NCBI GenBank assembly: GCA_029260765.1
Contig: JAJDCP010000092.1
Span: forward strand, 24,958 to 88,957
Direction: 5' to 3'
DNA length: 64,000 nucleotides
Origin: Planctomycetota bacterium
GTDB taxonomy: Bacteria > Planctomycetota > J058 > JAJDCP01
Of the stretch, positions 55,511 to 64,000 are shown in pieces. Positions within the stretch are counted from its first letter, which is position 1. Each line of letters opens with the position of its first letter. The notes under the pieces are model-generated. The model was not told where the DNA came from. It did not search any database and was given only the letters and a program-made list of their open reading frames with translations. A program made the position numbers and the translations under genes.

Positions 55511-57520
55511 ATGAAGCGCCCCCTGCTGCTGGCCCTGTGCCTTTCGTGCAGCCTGGTCGCCCAGGATGCCCTGCGCAAAGACATCGACTTTGTGCGCAAA
55601 AAGGTCTATCCCGCGCTGGTCAACATCAACGTCGTCGTCGAGGTCTTTCAAGGGGGACGCACCCGCCGGCTGGGCGGGGGCGGGAGCGGGGTGATCGTCA
55701 GCCCCGCCGGGCACGTGCTGACCAACTACCACGTGGCGGGCAACACCATCCGGCGCATCTGCACGCTGCCGAGTGGCGAAGAGATCCCGGCGGAAGTCGT
55801 CGCCCACGACTCGCTGACCGACCTGTCGATCCTCAAGCTCGATCTGTCGGCGCGCGAGAGCGCCAACGATCCGCTCCCCTTTGCGACCCTGGGCAAGTCG
55901 GGCGACCTGGCCGTGGGAGACTACGTGCTGGCGCTGGGAAACCCCTTCGGGCTCTCGAGCTCGATGACGCTGGGAATCGTCTCGCACACCTCGCGCATCC
56001 TGAGCGATGGACTCAACGATCTCGACTTTGGTGAAGGCGAGATCACCGGCATCTTCACGCGCTGGATCCAGCACGATGCCTTGATCAACCCGGGCAACTC
56101 CGGAGGACCGCTGGTCAACCTGCAGGGTGAGGTCGTCGGCATCAACACCCGGGGCGGATCGGGTATGGGCTTCGCCTGCCCCTCCGACCTGGCGGGCAGG
56201 ATCCTCAACCAGGTGATGGTGCACGGTGAGGTGATCCGCGGCTGGCTGGGCCTGACGGTGTTGCCCGTGCAGAGCCTGGGGCGGAAGTCCGGGGCGCTGG
56301 TGTCGATGGTGATCGAAGGCAGTCCGGCCCACGCGGCCGGCATCATTCCCGGGGATATCGTGCTGGGGATCGATGGCAGGGCGACCGATGTGCAACGAGC
56401 CAACGACATTCCGGTATTCTTGCAGCATGTGGCCGAGCTGGACGTCGATACTGAGGTGGCTGTCGAGCTGGAGCGGGACGGAGTCAGCCAGACCCGCCTG
56501 GTCAAAGTCGCTAAGATGGAGCCCTATCTGGGCAAGGGTGCAGAGTTCCGCGAATGGGGCTTCACCGCGCGCGACATCACACCACCGATGGCCTTGCTGC
56601 GTGGCTATCAAGACGACGCGGGCGTGGTGATCACCGGTATGCGCGCCGGTCTTCCCCTCGACGATGCGAAACCCAAGGTGCAGGAAGGCGACGTGATCGT
56701 ATCGATCGCTGGCCAGGCGGTCGAAGACCTCGCGCATTTTCAGAAGCTGTTGACCGAAGAAGATGCCTCTGAGGTGGTGGTGATCGGCGTGCGCCGCGGT
56801 GCCGCGCACATCCTCAGCGCTGTGGAGAATCCCGAAGAGACCCCCGAGCGTGCCCGCGGCGGCGAGCTGCCGAAGGCCTGGTTGGGCGTCGAGACCCAGG
56901 TGCTGACAGCCAACGTGGCCAAAGCCCTCGGCCTCGAAGGCACGCGCGGCTATCGGATCACACGCGTGTACCCGAACACCGAAGCGGCCCGCACGGGTCT
57001 GCAGGTCGGCGACCTGCTGCTCAGTTTCGACGGTGAAGAGCTTGAGGCCTACCGCCGTCAAGATGCTGAAGACCTGCGCCGCGAGATCGAAGACCTGTCG
57101 ATCGGCAGCAATGTGGCCTTCGGAGTGCTGCGCAATGGCAAGCGGCTCGAGCTCGAGGTGGTGCTCGAGGAGAACCCGGGCATCGGCGAGACTCCGGAGG
57201 TGTACACCAATGAGGCCCTGGGTCTGACGGTGCGCGATCTGACCTTCGGCGACCGCCTGGCCGAGAACGATCCGCAGCTCAAGGGCGTACTGGTGGCGGA
57301 TGTCGAGGCCGGCAACTGGGCACAGCTCGGCGGCCTGGGCTACGGTGACCGGATCATCAAGGTCGACATGTTCGAGGTCCGCGATGTGCAGGATTTCGAG
57401 GCCGCGCTCGGCATCTTGATGCAAGAGCAGCCCAGGTACATTTCCTTCTATTTGCAGCGCGGCGTGCGCACACACTTCGTCTTCATCGAGCCCGACTGGG
57501 CGGAGATCGAAAACAACTGA
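55511..57520 (+). CDS. HtrA/DegP-like serine protease with several PDZ domains
   Basis: This encodes 669 residues. A signal peptide covers residues 1-18 (LLLALCLSCSLVA, cut before QDAL). The trypsin-like domain has all three catalytic residues: H74 (LTNYHVAG), D104 (SLTDLSILKL) and S197 (NPGNSGGPL). Four PDZ-like repeats follow: VSMVIEGSPAHAAGIIPGD, GVVITGMRAGLPLDDAKP, YRITRVYPNTEAARTGLQVG and GVLVADVEAGNWAQLGGLG. Canonical DegP has two PDZ domains, so this one is extended. It would degrade or refold damaged proteins in the periplasm. A catalytically dead partner is encoded 42 bases downstream. Confidence 0.9.
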   Translation: MKRPLLLALCLSCSLVAQDALRKDIDFVRKKVYPALVNINVVVEVFQGGRTRRLGGGGSGVIVSPAGHVLTNYHVAGNTIRRICTLPSGEEIPAEVVAHDSLTDLSILKLDLSARESANDPLPFATLGKSGDLAVGDYVLALGNPFGLSSSMTLGIVSHTSRILSDGLNDLDFGEGEITGIFTRWIQHDALINPGNSGGPLVNLQGEVVGINTRGGSGMGFACPSDLAGRILNQVMVHGEVIRGWLGLTVLPVQSLGRKSGALVSMVIEGSPAHAAGIIPGDIVLGIDGRATDVQRANDIPVFLQHVAELDVDTEVAVELERDGVSQTRLVKVAKMEPYLGKGAEFREWGFTARDITPPMALLRGYQDDAGVVITGMRAGLPLDDAKPKVQEGDVIVSIAGQAVEDLAHFQKLLTEEDASEVVVIGVRRGAAHILSAVENPEETPERARGGELPKAWLGVETQVLTANVAKALGLEGTRGYRITRVYPNTEAARTGLQVGDLLLSFDGEELEAYRRQDAEDLRREIEDLSIGSNVAFGVLRNGKRLELEVVLEENPGIGETPEVYTNEALGLTVRDLTFGDRLAENDPQLKGVLVADVEAGNWAQLGGLGYGDRIIKVDMFEVRDVQDFEAALGILMQEQPRYISFYLQRGVRTHFVFIEPDWAEIENN

Positions 57521-57562
57521 GACCGGCCGCGTAGCTGCGCGGCCCAACCCTGGAGAAATCCG

Positions 57563-58372
57563 ATGTCCCTTTCCCACCGTCTGCTGCTGGTCTCCGCCCT
57601 CATGGGAGGCCTGCTGTTTGGCCAGGACAATCCCTACCAGAACCTGCTCGACAACCACTCGCAGGCGGTGGTCACGGTCAAGGCCGTCCAGACCGTCACG
57701 ATCACTGTGCCGGGGCGGGGAGCACAGGAAGAAGAGAACAAGCTCGAAGTCCGTGGCGTCGTTGTCGATGCCCAGGGCATGGTGATGGTCTCCGACTCCG
57801 CCCTGAACAACAGCGCCCTGCTGCGCATGCTCAACGATCCACGCTTCGACCTCGATATCCGCACCGATGACATCGTGGTGGTGTTCGAGAACGAAGAGAC
57901 CGAGTACAAGGCTACCCTGGTCGCCACCGACAGCGAGCTGGACATGGCGTTCATCAAGATCGATGAGCTCGAAAGCCGTGAGCTGGCACCCCTGGACTTT
58001 GGCGCTGCCGAGACCGTGCCCGCGGTGGGCGATGAGGTCTATGCCGTGACGCGGGCGGGACGCTCCTTCGACTTCGCACCCAGCTTCGTCAAGGTGCAGA
58101 TCAACGGCAAGATCAAGAAGCCCCGCAAGCTCTACAGCCTCGCCGGTATGGTCGAGCCCGGTTTGCCCCTGTTCCACCTCGATGGCAGCCTGCTGGGTGT
58201 CGGTATCGTGGTGGTCGGCGCGGACACCGAAGAAGGCGGCATGCTCAACCAGCTGCAGGGGGGCCAGGGATCCGCTCTGTCTGTCATGCTCCTGCCCGCC
58301 AAGAAGGTGCAGACCTTGATCGAGCGCGCGCAACAGCAGGCTGCCAGCCTGGACGAGACCGCCCCGGAATAG
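57563..58372 (+). CDS. Inactive trypsin-like (pseudo-protease) partner of the HtrA protein
   Basis: This encodes 269 residues with a signal peptide (LLLVSALMGGLLFG, cut before QDNP). It follows the HtrA fold: a GVVVDAQGMVMVSDSAL segment where the catalytic-His loop (LTNYHVAG) should be, DSELDMAFIKID with the Asp retained (D127), and GMVEPGLPLFHLDG in place of NPGNSGGPLVN. The His position is Ser and the GNSGG serine loop is lost, so it cannot be a normal serine protease. It has no PDZ domain. It probably pairs with or regulates the upstream protease, or binds peptides. I am confident of the fold and moderately so of the role. Confidence 0.75.
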   Translation: MSLSHRLLLVSALMGGLLFGQDNPYQNLLDNHSQAVVTVKAVQTVTITVPGRGAQEEENKLEVRGVVVDAQGMVMVSDSALNNSALLRMLNDPRFDLDIRTDDIVVVFENEETEYKATLVATDSELDMAFIKIDELESRELAPLDFGAAETVPAVGDEVYAVTRAGRSFDFAPSFVKVQINGKIKKPRKLYSLAGMVEPGLPLFHLDGSLLGVGIVVVGADTEEGGMLNQLQGGQGSALSVMLLPAKKVQTLIERAQQQAASLDETAPE

Positions 58373-58379
58373 TCCGCTA

Positions 58380-60404
58380 GTGCCCACGAATCCACGGCGC
58401 GCCTGGTCCCCCCGGCGCGCCGCTTTGCTACGGAGCCCAACGAAGCAGCCCACCGAACTCGCCACCCTGGACAGCCACATTCAGGGAGTGCTCACTGCGG
58501 CCCTGCAGGAGCTCGGTTGTGACGCGCCCTGTCCGGCACTCAGCGCTCCGCCCCGGCCGGAGATGGGAGACCTGTGCCTCCCCTGCTTCCCCCTGGCCAA
58601 GGCCCTGCGCCAGGCTCCGCCGAAGATTGCCTCGGCGCTGGTTGCCAAGCTGCAGCCTGACGCGGTCGTCGAGACCTTCACCGCCCAGGGTCCGTACCTG
58701 AATCTTCGGCTGCGGAGCCAGGCGTTGGCAAGCGCAGTGCTCGGGCAGATCTTGAGGCCTCCAAGCCCCGGCGCCCGAGTCAGCCACACGCTGATCGAGT
58801 TCAGCTCGCCCAATACCAACAAGCCGCAGCATCTGGGCCACATCCGCAACAACATCCTCGGCGATGCGACGGCGCGCATCCTCGAGCATTCCGGGCGCAA
58901 GGTCACACGGGTCAACCTGATCAATGATCGGGGCATCCATATCTGCAAGTCGATGCTGGCCTACCAGAAACTCGGCCAGGGAGAGACTCCGCAGTCCAGC
59001 GGCATCAAGGGGGACCACCTGGTCGGCCACTACTACGTGCGCTTCGAGACCGCCTTCCGTGAAGAGTATGGGGCCTGGCTCGAAACGCCTGCCGCACGCG
59101 CACGCTTCGAGCGTTGGCAGCACGAGGCGGCGGGAAAGAAGGCGCGCAATCGGCGCAGCAAGCTGCTCGCCAAGGCCGAAAAACAGATCGACGCGGCCCG
59201 ACGCCAGAAGCTGCTCGCTGCGTTGCCTGAGCTCTGGGACAGCTTCAAGAGCGGCTTCAAGGATGGCTACTTCAATGAGCTCTCGGCGCTGGGCGGCGAG
59301 GCCCGGGCGATGTTGCTGGCCTGGGAGAAGGGCGATCCCGAGGTCCGTCAGCTCTGGGAGACCATGAACGGCTGGGTGTTCGACGGTTTTGACCAGACCT
59401 ACGCGCGCCTCGGCATCAGCTTCGACCATATCGACAAAGAGAGCCAGACCTATCTGCTGGGCAAGAGCCTGGTGGACGAAGGGCTCGAGCGCGGCATCTT
59501 CTCCAAGCTCGACAATGGGGCTGTGGGCTGTGAGCTCGAGAAGATCGGCCTGAAGGGCACCAAGGTCTTGCTGCGTGCGGATGGCACCAGCGTCTATATG
59601 ACCCAGGATCTCGGCACGGCGGTGTCGCGCTACGAGAAGTTCGGGGCTGAGAGGATGGTCTACGTCGTCGCTGACGAGCAGAACTACCATTTTCAGGTGC
59701 TGTTCGGCATCCTCGCGCTGCTCCGCGCCGAGTTGAAAGGAGCTTGCAAGCACCTGTCGTATGGCATGGTCAACCTGCCCAGTGGCAAGATGAAGAGCCG
59801 TGAAGGCACGGTTGTGGACGCCGACGATCTGCTCGATGAGCTGCAAGGCCTGGCGGCTGACAAGACCCGTGAGCGCTGGCCGGAGCTCCCTCCCGAGCAG
59901 AGTGAGGCGCGCGCGCGCACCATCGGCCTGGCGGCCCTCAAGTACTTCATTCTCAGTGTGTCGCCCTCGACGACCATGCTGTTCGATCCTGCCAAGTCGA
60001 TCGAGTTCACCGGCGACACCGGGCCCTACCTGCTGTATGCCTATGCCCGCACGCGTAGCATCTTCGAGAAAGCCGAGCTCGATTTCGCTGCGCTGGACTT
60101 CGAGCCTGAGGTCCTGGCAGGTCTGGGAGACGCGGAAGAGCGCGCGTTGTTGGCATCGCTCTACAACTTCCCCGCTGAGCTGCGGCGTGCGGCGGACGAG
60201 CTGGACCCGTCCCGGGTCGCGGCTGCAACCTACGCCGTGGCCCGTAGTTTCAGCGCCTTCTACTACGACCGGGACAAGCACGACATCGTCGGCTGCACAG
60301 ACCCTGGCCTGCGCCGCGCGCGCCTGCAGCTGACGAAGGCCGTGGGCGTCGCGGTGCGGCGAGGGCTCGAGCTGCTCGGCATCCCGGTGCTCGAGCGGAT
60401 GTAG
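58380..60404 (+). CDS. argS: Arginyl-tRNA synthetase
   Basis: This encodes 674 residues from a GTG at 58380; the first 20 residues are basic and a later start is possible. The N-terminal Add-1-like domain precedes the HIGH-type motif (SSPNTNKPQHLGHIRNNILG) and the class I ArgRS pattern VNLINDRGIHICKSM. The KMSKS-type motif is GKMKSREGTVVDADDLLDEL. The C-terminal DALR anticodon-binding domain (ALLASLYNFPAELRRAADEL, YAVARSFSAFYYDRDKHDIV) is complete. It charges tRNA-Arg in the cytoplasm. An internal insertion (FERWQHEAAGKKARNRRSKL) makes it longer than E. coli ArgRS. It sits downstream of the protease pair with only 7 bases between. Confidence 0.93.
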   Translation: MPTNPRRAWSPRRAALLRSPTKQPTELATLDSHIQGVLTAALQELGCDAPCPALSAPPRPEMGDLCLPCFPLAKALRQAPPKIASALVAKLQPDAVVETFTAQGPYLNLRLRSQALASAVLGQILRPPSPGARVSHTLIEFSSPNTNKPQHLGHIRNNILGDATARILEHSGRKVTRVNLINDRGIHICKSMLAYQKLGQGETPQSSGIKGDHLVGHYYVRFETAFREEYGAWLETPAARARFERWQHEAAGKKARNRRSKLLAKAEKQIDAARRQKLLAALPELWDSFKSGFKDGYFNELSALGGEARAMLLAWEKGDPEVRQLWETMNGWVFDGFDQTYARLGISFDHIDKESQTYLLGKSLVDEGLERGIFSKLDNGAVGCELEKIGLKGTKVLLRADGTSVYMTQDLGTAVSRYEKFGAERMVYVVADEQNYHFQVLFGILALLRAELKGACKHLSYGMVNLPSGKMKSREGTVVDADDLLDELQGLAADKTRERWPELPPEQSEARARTIGLAALKYFILSVSPSTTMLFDPAKSIEFTGDTGPYLLYAYARTRSIFEKAELDFAALDFEPEVLAGLGDAEERALLASLYNFPAELRRAADELDPSRVAAATYAVARSFSAFYYDRDKHDIVGCTDPGLRRARLQLTKAVGVAVRRGLELLGIPVLERM

Positions 60405-60501
60405 CGGCGGGCTCCCCACCTGCCCGAAGTGCGACAAATCCCGAAAAACATGCAAGCTTTTGCCACGCCGGACCCGTCAGGGTGGGGAAGTGCCTGGAGA
60501 C

Positions 60502-60530
60502 TTGACGAGTGGCGGGTAGGCGACTACCTT
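60502..60530 (+). promoter_or_regulatory. Candidate promoter for the pseudopilin genes
   Basis: TTGACG (60502-60507) and TACCTT (60525-60530) are separated by 17 bases, 44 bases upstream of the first pseudopilin start. The -10 box is weak. Confidence 0.35.
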
Positions 60531-60573
60531 TGACCGGTCCCCCCTATCCGGCAGACGCCCCAAGGAGACAGCG

Positions 60574-61242
60574 GTGCGGCATTCGAAACGCGGTTTCACG
60601 ATCATCGAGTTGATGGTGGCGATCTCCATCATCACCTTGCTGGCCGGCTCACTCTACGTCGCGATGAACAGCGCCTTCTTCGAGTCCCAGGACAAGGCCG
60701 CCAAAGGCCAGCTCGGCTCGATCAGGATCGCGCTCGAGGCCTACCGAGGTCAGTTCCGCGCCTATCCGCCCGATGGCATCGACTATCCGGTGATCGACAA
60801 CAAAGGGCGTCCGATCAAGAACACCGCCTGCCTGATCTACTTCCTGACCAACAGGCTGCCCAAAGTCAGCCGTGTCGGCACCGAGTCCCTGGTCAACCCG
60901 ATCGGCCCGTTCATGCGCTCGATCCAGGCCGAGTATCTGTCAGGCGACCTGGATGGAGAAGACATCAACCTGATCGAGATGGTCGACCCCTGGGGCAACC
61001 CGCTGAACTACGACAACATCGGTGAGGGCTTCTCGCCCTTGGGCGGGGCGGCCCATCACACCATGGTCGGCCTCGAAGACTACCACTACGACGACGATCC
61101 TCGCGACGGCGAGCCGCAAGGCAATGATCTCTACAACCTCTGGTCCAATGGCCCGACCAACGGGGCGGACGAGTCCGGTGACGAAGTTCCCGACCAGGCC
61201 ACCCGTTTCGAAGACAACCTGACCAGCTGGGGGAGTTTCTGA
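60574..61242 (+). CDS. gspG: GspG-like major pseudopilin
   Basis: This encodes 222 residues from a GTG with AAGGAG 6 bases upstream. The type III signal KRGFTIIELMVAISIITLLA has cleavage after G7 and Glu at mature position 5. The body has the GspG marks: ALEAYRGQFRAYPPDG, a C-terminal DPWGNPLNYD and calcium-loop-like acidic stretch, and GNDLYNLWSNGPTNGADESG, the usual end of type II secretion system major pseudopilins. It is longer than typical GspG (about 140). It would polymerise into the periplasmic pseudopilus. It starts the four-gene pseudopilin set. Confidence 0.85.
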   Translation: MRHSKRGFTIIELMVAISIITLLAGSLYVAMNSAFFESQDKAAKGQLGSIRIALEAYRGQFRAYPPDGIDYPVIDNKGRPIKNTACLIYFLTNRLPKVSRVGTESLVNPIGPFMRSIQAEYLSGDLDGEDINLIEMVDPWGNPLNYDNIGEGFSPLGGAAHHTMVGLEDYHYDDDPRDGEPQGNDLYNLWSNGPTNGADESGDEVPDQATRFEDNLTSWGSF

Positions 61243-61892
61243 TGCGGCGCGCACGCGGTTTTACGCTGATGGAGTTGCTGGTCGTGATGGGAATCATCAT
61301 GGTCGTGATGGGCATCTCCGTCCCCAGTCTGCTGTCTTTTGCCCGAGGGCAGCGCCTCAAGCAAAGCGGGAACACCATCTCGGGAGCGCTGGCCGAGGCC
61401 CGCTCGATCTCGGTGACGCAGCGTCGGCCGGTGCGGGTGTTCTTCTTCCACGATCCCAAGCAGGATCTGTACGGTGTGGGCACGTACTACGTCGACCGCA
61501 TGGGCGAAGACAGGCTCGACACCAAGCTCTTCAACAAGGGCGTGGAGATCGAGCATACCGGCTATGAGACGCCCTACAGCAACGTCTTCATCCTCGACAA
61601 AGAGGTCAAGGCGAACCTGTTCACTGAGAACGGCATGGACGGCAACTCGGGCAAGGTCGAATACCTGCGCGACGGCACGGTCGAGTTCTACCCGGACTAT
61701 GTGGACATTCCGCCTGCGCTGGTCGACGGCAAGGATCTGTACGACCGGAATTCCTTTTTCGAACGCGTCAGCCTGGGCTCGACCGAGGCGGACATCATCC
61801 TGAAGCAGAAGTCGGGTTCCTCGCGCTGCTTTATCGACATCGATCCCAACTCCGGCCGAGCCTTCAGCCGGGTCGTGGAAACGGGGCCCTGA
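61242..61892 (+). CDS. GspH-like minor pseudopilin
   Basis: This encodes 216 residues; the start overlaps the previous stop (TGATG). The prepilin signal ARGFTLMELLVVMGIIMVVM has cleavage after G6 and Glu5 in the mature form. The pattern QRLKQSGNTISGALAEARSI and SVTQRRPVRVFFFHD, followed by beta strands, matches GspH/FimT. It would sit near the tip of the pseudopilus. Confidence 0.8.
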   Translation: MRRARGFTLMELLVVMGIIMVVMGISVPSLLSFARGQRLKQSGNTISGALAEARSISVTQRRPVRVFFFHDPKQDLYGVGTYYVDRMGEDRLDTKLFNKGVEIEHTGYETPYSNVFILDKEVKANLFTENGMDGNSGKVEYLRDGTVEFYPDYVDIPPALVDGKDLYDRNSFFERVSLGSTEADIILKQKSGSSRCFIDIDPNSGRAFSRVVETGP

Positions 61893-62827
61893 TGATGCAC
61901 ATACCCTTCAAGAGGCGGTCAGACCGAGGTTTGACCATCATGGAGATTTTGTTCTCGGTCGTGATCCTGTCGGTCGGGTTCATGGGGATCCTCTCGATCT
62001 TCCCGACGGCGGTTCTGTCCGGCAACAAGACCGTCGAAGACGTCTACGCATCGATGATCGCCAAGTCGGTGATCGATGCTCTGCAAGTGGGGATGCGTGA
62101 GTCCCTGGGCGCTTCGGGTGCGGTCAACGGCATCTACTTCGTGTTTGACCACGACGGGGTGCGCGACCTGGTCGAAGATCCCAATGGGAATGCCTATGAG
62201 GACTTCCCCGAGATCAAGCTCGATACACCTGTGCTGAGCGACGACTTCGATTGGGACAACGACTACATCGTGATCGTGCCGAACTTCGTCGGAACGCCGG
62301 GCAATTACGACACGATGCAGACGCCGGTCTACGTCTACCCTCGCGGCGTGGCGGAAGATCCCGAGTTCGGGCCTCTGGCCGTAGCCCCCAGCGACGCGCC
62401 GGGCTCGACCAATGGCGGGGGCGATCCGGCCAACTGCACCGATGAGAGTGACTTCGGGATCTATGGCAAGGTCCTCAAGGACGAAGACGGCCAGCCTATG
62501 ATTCTCGGGGACGGTAGCGAGGCCCAGCAGCGCTGGATCCGTAACGTCTACCAGCTCAAGGTGCGTCGCGTCGACGACGACGCCGATGAGATCGAGATCC
62601 CCGAGGGCGATGCCTACAGCCAGTATTCCTACGCTTTCTCTGTGCGCCTCGGCCGTATCGACAGCCAGCCGCCGAACTCGCTGCAGAACGGCATCGTTGA
62701 CGAGAACGACGAGTATGACTGGTGGCTGATGGAGATCATCGTCTATGTGTTCCGCGGGTATTCGGCACATCCCGACTCGCCACGCAACAACCCGATTCAG
62801 GCCTTCTCGGCTTTGGTCGCGCGCTAA
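61892..62827 (+). CDS. GspI/PilV-like minor pseudopilin
   Basis: This encodes 311 residues; the ATG overlaps the preceding TGA. The signal RRSDRGLTIMEILFSVVILS has cleavage after G13 and Glu5 in the mature form. The VGFMGILSIFPTAVLSGNKT hydrophobic helix is followed by a long acidic globular part with many Asp (DDFDWDNDYIVIVPNFVG), perhaps calcium-binding. The length is greater than typical GspI, so it may be a PilV-type protein. It belongs to the same operon. Confidence 0.75.
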   Translation: MMHIPFKRRSDRGLTIMEILFSVVILSVGFMGILSIFPTAVLSGNKTVEDVYASMIAKSVIDALQVGMRESLGASGAVNGIYFVFDHDGVRDLVEDPNGNAYEDFPEIKLDTPVLSDDFDWDNDYIVIVPNFVGTPGNYDTMQTPVYVYPRGVAEDPEFGPLAVAPSDAPGSTNGGGDPANCTDESDFGIYGKVLKDEDGQPMILGDGSEAQQRWIRNVYQLKVRRVDDDADEIEIPEGDAYSQYSYAFSVRLGRIDSQPPNSLQNGIVDENDEYDWWLMEIIVYVFRGYSAHPDSPRNNPIQAFSALVAR

Positions 62828-62844
62828 AAGACTCTGGAGGAACC

Positions 62845-63951
62845 ATGTTTGACGGCCGCCCCTTGCGCAGCCCACGAGGCTTCACCCTGGTCGAGCTACT
62901 GATTGCTCTGGGTTTGATGGCGATCCTGGTGACAGCGGTTTCGCAGGTCTTTTCGACTGCCCAGCAGGTGTTCGCAGAGACAGATGCCAAAGTGCTGCTC
63001 TACCAGAATGTGCGCATCATGTTCGACCAGATGGAACGCGACCTGAACAACGCTGAGAACACCTACCAGATGGAGTTCTTCGACGACACCAGCCCGAACA
63101 ATGGTGTCTACGATGCGGGGGAAGAGAAGGCCGAGCTCGAGACCTATGACTTTGGTCCCACCTTCACGCAAGCCACCTACACTGACCGCGAGAACGTCCT
63201 GCACCGGGCCGACGAGATGTACTTCCGTACGCTGACGACCTTCAGGGGCAAGACCCGCGTGGTGTTGGCGCACTACAAGCTGCGCTACGAAGACGACGGC
63301 GGCAACGTACTCAAACTGCCTGTGCTCGAGCGCAAGCTGCGTTACGTGGACGACAGTGACGGCGGCAGCGTGACGCTCAACGATGAGTGGGAGATCGGCG
63401 GCCGCTACAGATACCTGGCGGATTTCCAGGTGCAGCTGTTCTACAGTGACCGGCGCGAACGCCTGCAGGGCCAGTATTGGTCGCCCAAGCCTTTGGCGGA
63501 TACCGCCGAGAGCCGTCACGAGCTCTGGCGGTACGGATCGACCGCCAACACGGTCGTCGGCATCTACCGTGGGCAGAACAACGATGGCACCCTGCTCTAT
63601 GACGCCTTTCTCGAGGCGCACTATCTGGTGTCTACGACCAACAACCGTTTCGGCTTGCTGTCGCCTGGCGACAAGATGCTGTTGAGCTATCCTCCGCCGG
63701 GTGGTGGCCCAGATACCCGCAAGAGCGTGACGGTCAAGCACATCTATGAAGAGCAGGCAGCGCCCAACAAGCTGTTGGTCTTCTTCAATGAGGGGCTCGA
63801 GCTGCCGGCGAGCTCCACCAACGTGCCTGCGGAGTACCTGGCTGGTTGGCTGCCCCCGTCCGTCAAGATCACCTGTCGGGTGAAGGACGCTTCGGCGCGC
63901 AAGGGAAAGGAGCGGGTGGTCTCGCGGGTGTTCCGGCTGCTGCGGTCCTGA
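62845..63951 (+). CDS. GspJ/PilW-like minor pseudopilin
   Basis: This encodes 368 residues with GGAGG 5 bases before the ATG. The signal SPRGFTLVELLIALGLMAIL has cleavage after G12 and Glu5 in the mature form. FDQMERDLNNAENTYQMEFF and TLTTFRGKTRVVLAHYKLRY correspond to the GspJ region after the helix. The gene ends 26 bases before the terminal poly-G, so any gspK or further genes lie beyond the window. A tip role in the pseudopilus is likely. Confidence 0.78.
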   Translation: MFDGRPLRSPRGFTLVELLIALGLMAILVTAVSQVFSTAQQVFAETDAKVLLYQNVRIMFDQMERDLNNAENTYQMEFFDDTSPNNGVYDAGEEKAELETYDFGPTFTQATYTDRENVLHRADEMYFRTLTTFRGKTRVVLAHYKLRYEDDGGNVLKLPVLERKLRYVDDSDGGSVTLNDEWEIGGRYRYLADFQVQLFYSDRRERLQGQYWSPKPLADTAESRHELWRYGSTANTVVGIYRGQNNDGTLLYDAFLEAHYLVSTTNNRFGLLSPGDKMLLSYPPPGGGPDTRKSVTVKHIYEEQAAPNKLLVFFNEGLELPASSTNVPAEYLAGWLPPSVKITCRVKDASARKGKERVVSRVFRLLRS

Positions 63952-63977
63952 CTTGCCTGCCTGGCTGCCTGGAGTTT

Positions 63978-64000
63978 GGGGGGGGGGGGGGGGGGGGGGG
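63978..64000. other. Terminal run of 23 guanines
   Basis: The window ends in 23 consecutive G after GGAGTTT. Such ends are typical of sequencing or assembly artefacts at a contig edge rather than biology. Confidence 0.85.

Noticed and set aside
55370..58480. A 1036-residue minus-strand open frame
   Set aside because: It is the shadow of the HtrA protease and its partner, both of which have signal peptides, motifs and ribosome sites.
58428..60455. A 675-residue minus-strand open frame
   Set aside because: It is the shadow of argS.

Overview
The window is GC-rich, densely coded bacterial DNA, most likely from a Planctomycetota member or a close relative. This is inferred from gene content only, because there is no rRNA or marker alignment here. 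Supporting traits are FHA- and HEAT-rich proteins, a lysine/alanine tail ending in a short zinc ribbon, signal peptides ending in A-Q-D or G-Q-D, a DhnA-type aldolase, a four-helix-bundle (23S intervening-sequence type) protein with simple repeats around it, and a giant 2955-residue protein. The last 23 bases are pure G, so the right edge is probably a contig end or a sequencing artefact. I found no tRNA, rRNA, CRISPR array or transposase.

Layout. 1-4170 is a decaying accessory region: a HEAT-like gene broken by frameshifts, a small lipoprotein, and a four-helix-bundle gene with an in-frame stop, surrounded by GGATCC/GGACCG-type repeats. 4170-6384 (minus) is a pair of CNNM/CBS membrane proteins. 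6603-15946 (plus) is a tightly coupled chain: FHA protein, HEAT membrane protein, primary sigma factor, TPR lipoprotein, EboE-like TIM barrel, zinc-ribbon membrane protein and a ZntA-like P-type ATPase. 15794-18679 (minus) carries a small membrane protein, fructose-bisphosphate aldolase and an FAD oxidoreductase. 18865-24710 holds a second FHA protein, an MsrA whose catalytic cysteine codon is UGA (probable selenocysteine), a VWA protein, a GH32-like glycosidase and a PilZ protein. 24892-33320 holds lipoproteins, a sugar nucleotidyltransferase, two unrecognised proteins, TatA, an acyl-CoA synthetase, a cupin with a 21-glutamine tract, and a three-gene GMC dehydrogenase/cytochrome c set. 33647-37830 has a formyltransferase-fold protein, a secreted beta-helix protein of less GC-rich composition and a methyltransferase.

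37969-44454 is a signalling block: a CHASE-PAS hybrid histidine kinase, an excisionase-type HTH fused to a receiver, a lone receiver, and a receiver/HPt/GGDEF protein. Together they could form a phosphorelay ending in transcription and cyclic-di-GMP. 44572-55239 is an unfamiliar block: two tandem paralogues with peptidoglycan-binding-like tails, a divergent LysM protein, and the giant protein with LysM-like segments, long coiled coils and a zinc knuckle. 55511-60404 has an HtrA-like protease, a protease-fold partner that has lost catalytic residues, and ArgRS. 60574-63951 is a set of four type II secretion/type IV pilus-like pseudopilins.

The points most worth following are the UGA-containing msrA, which ordinary annotation would split in two, and the giant-protein/LysM block, for which I know no described system.
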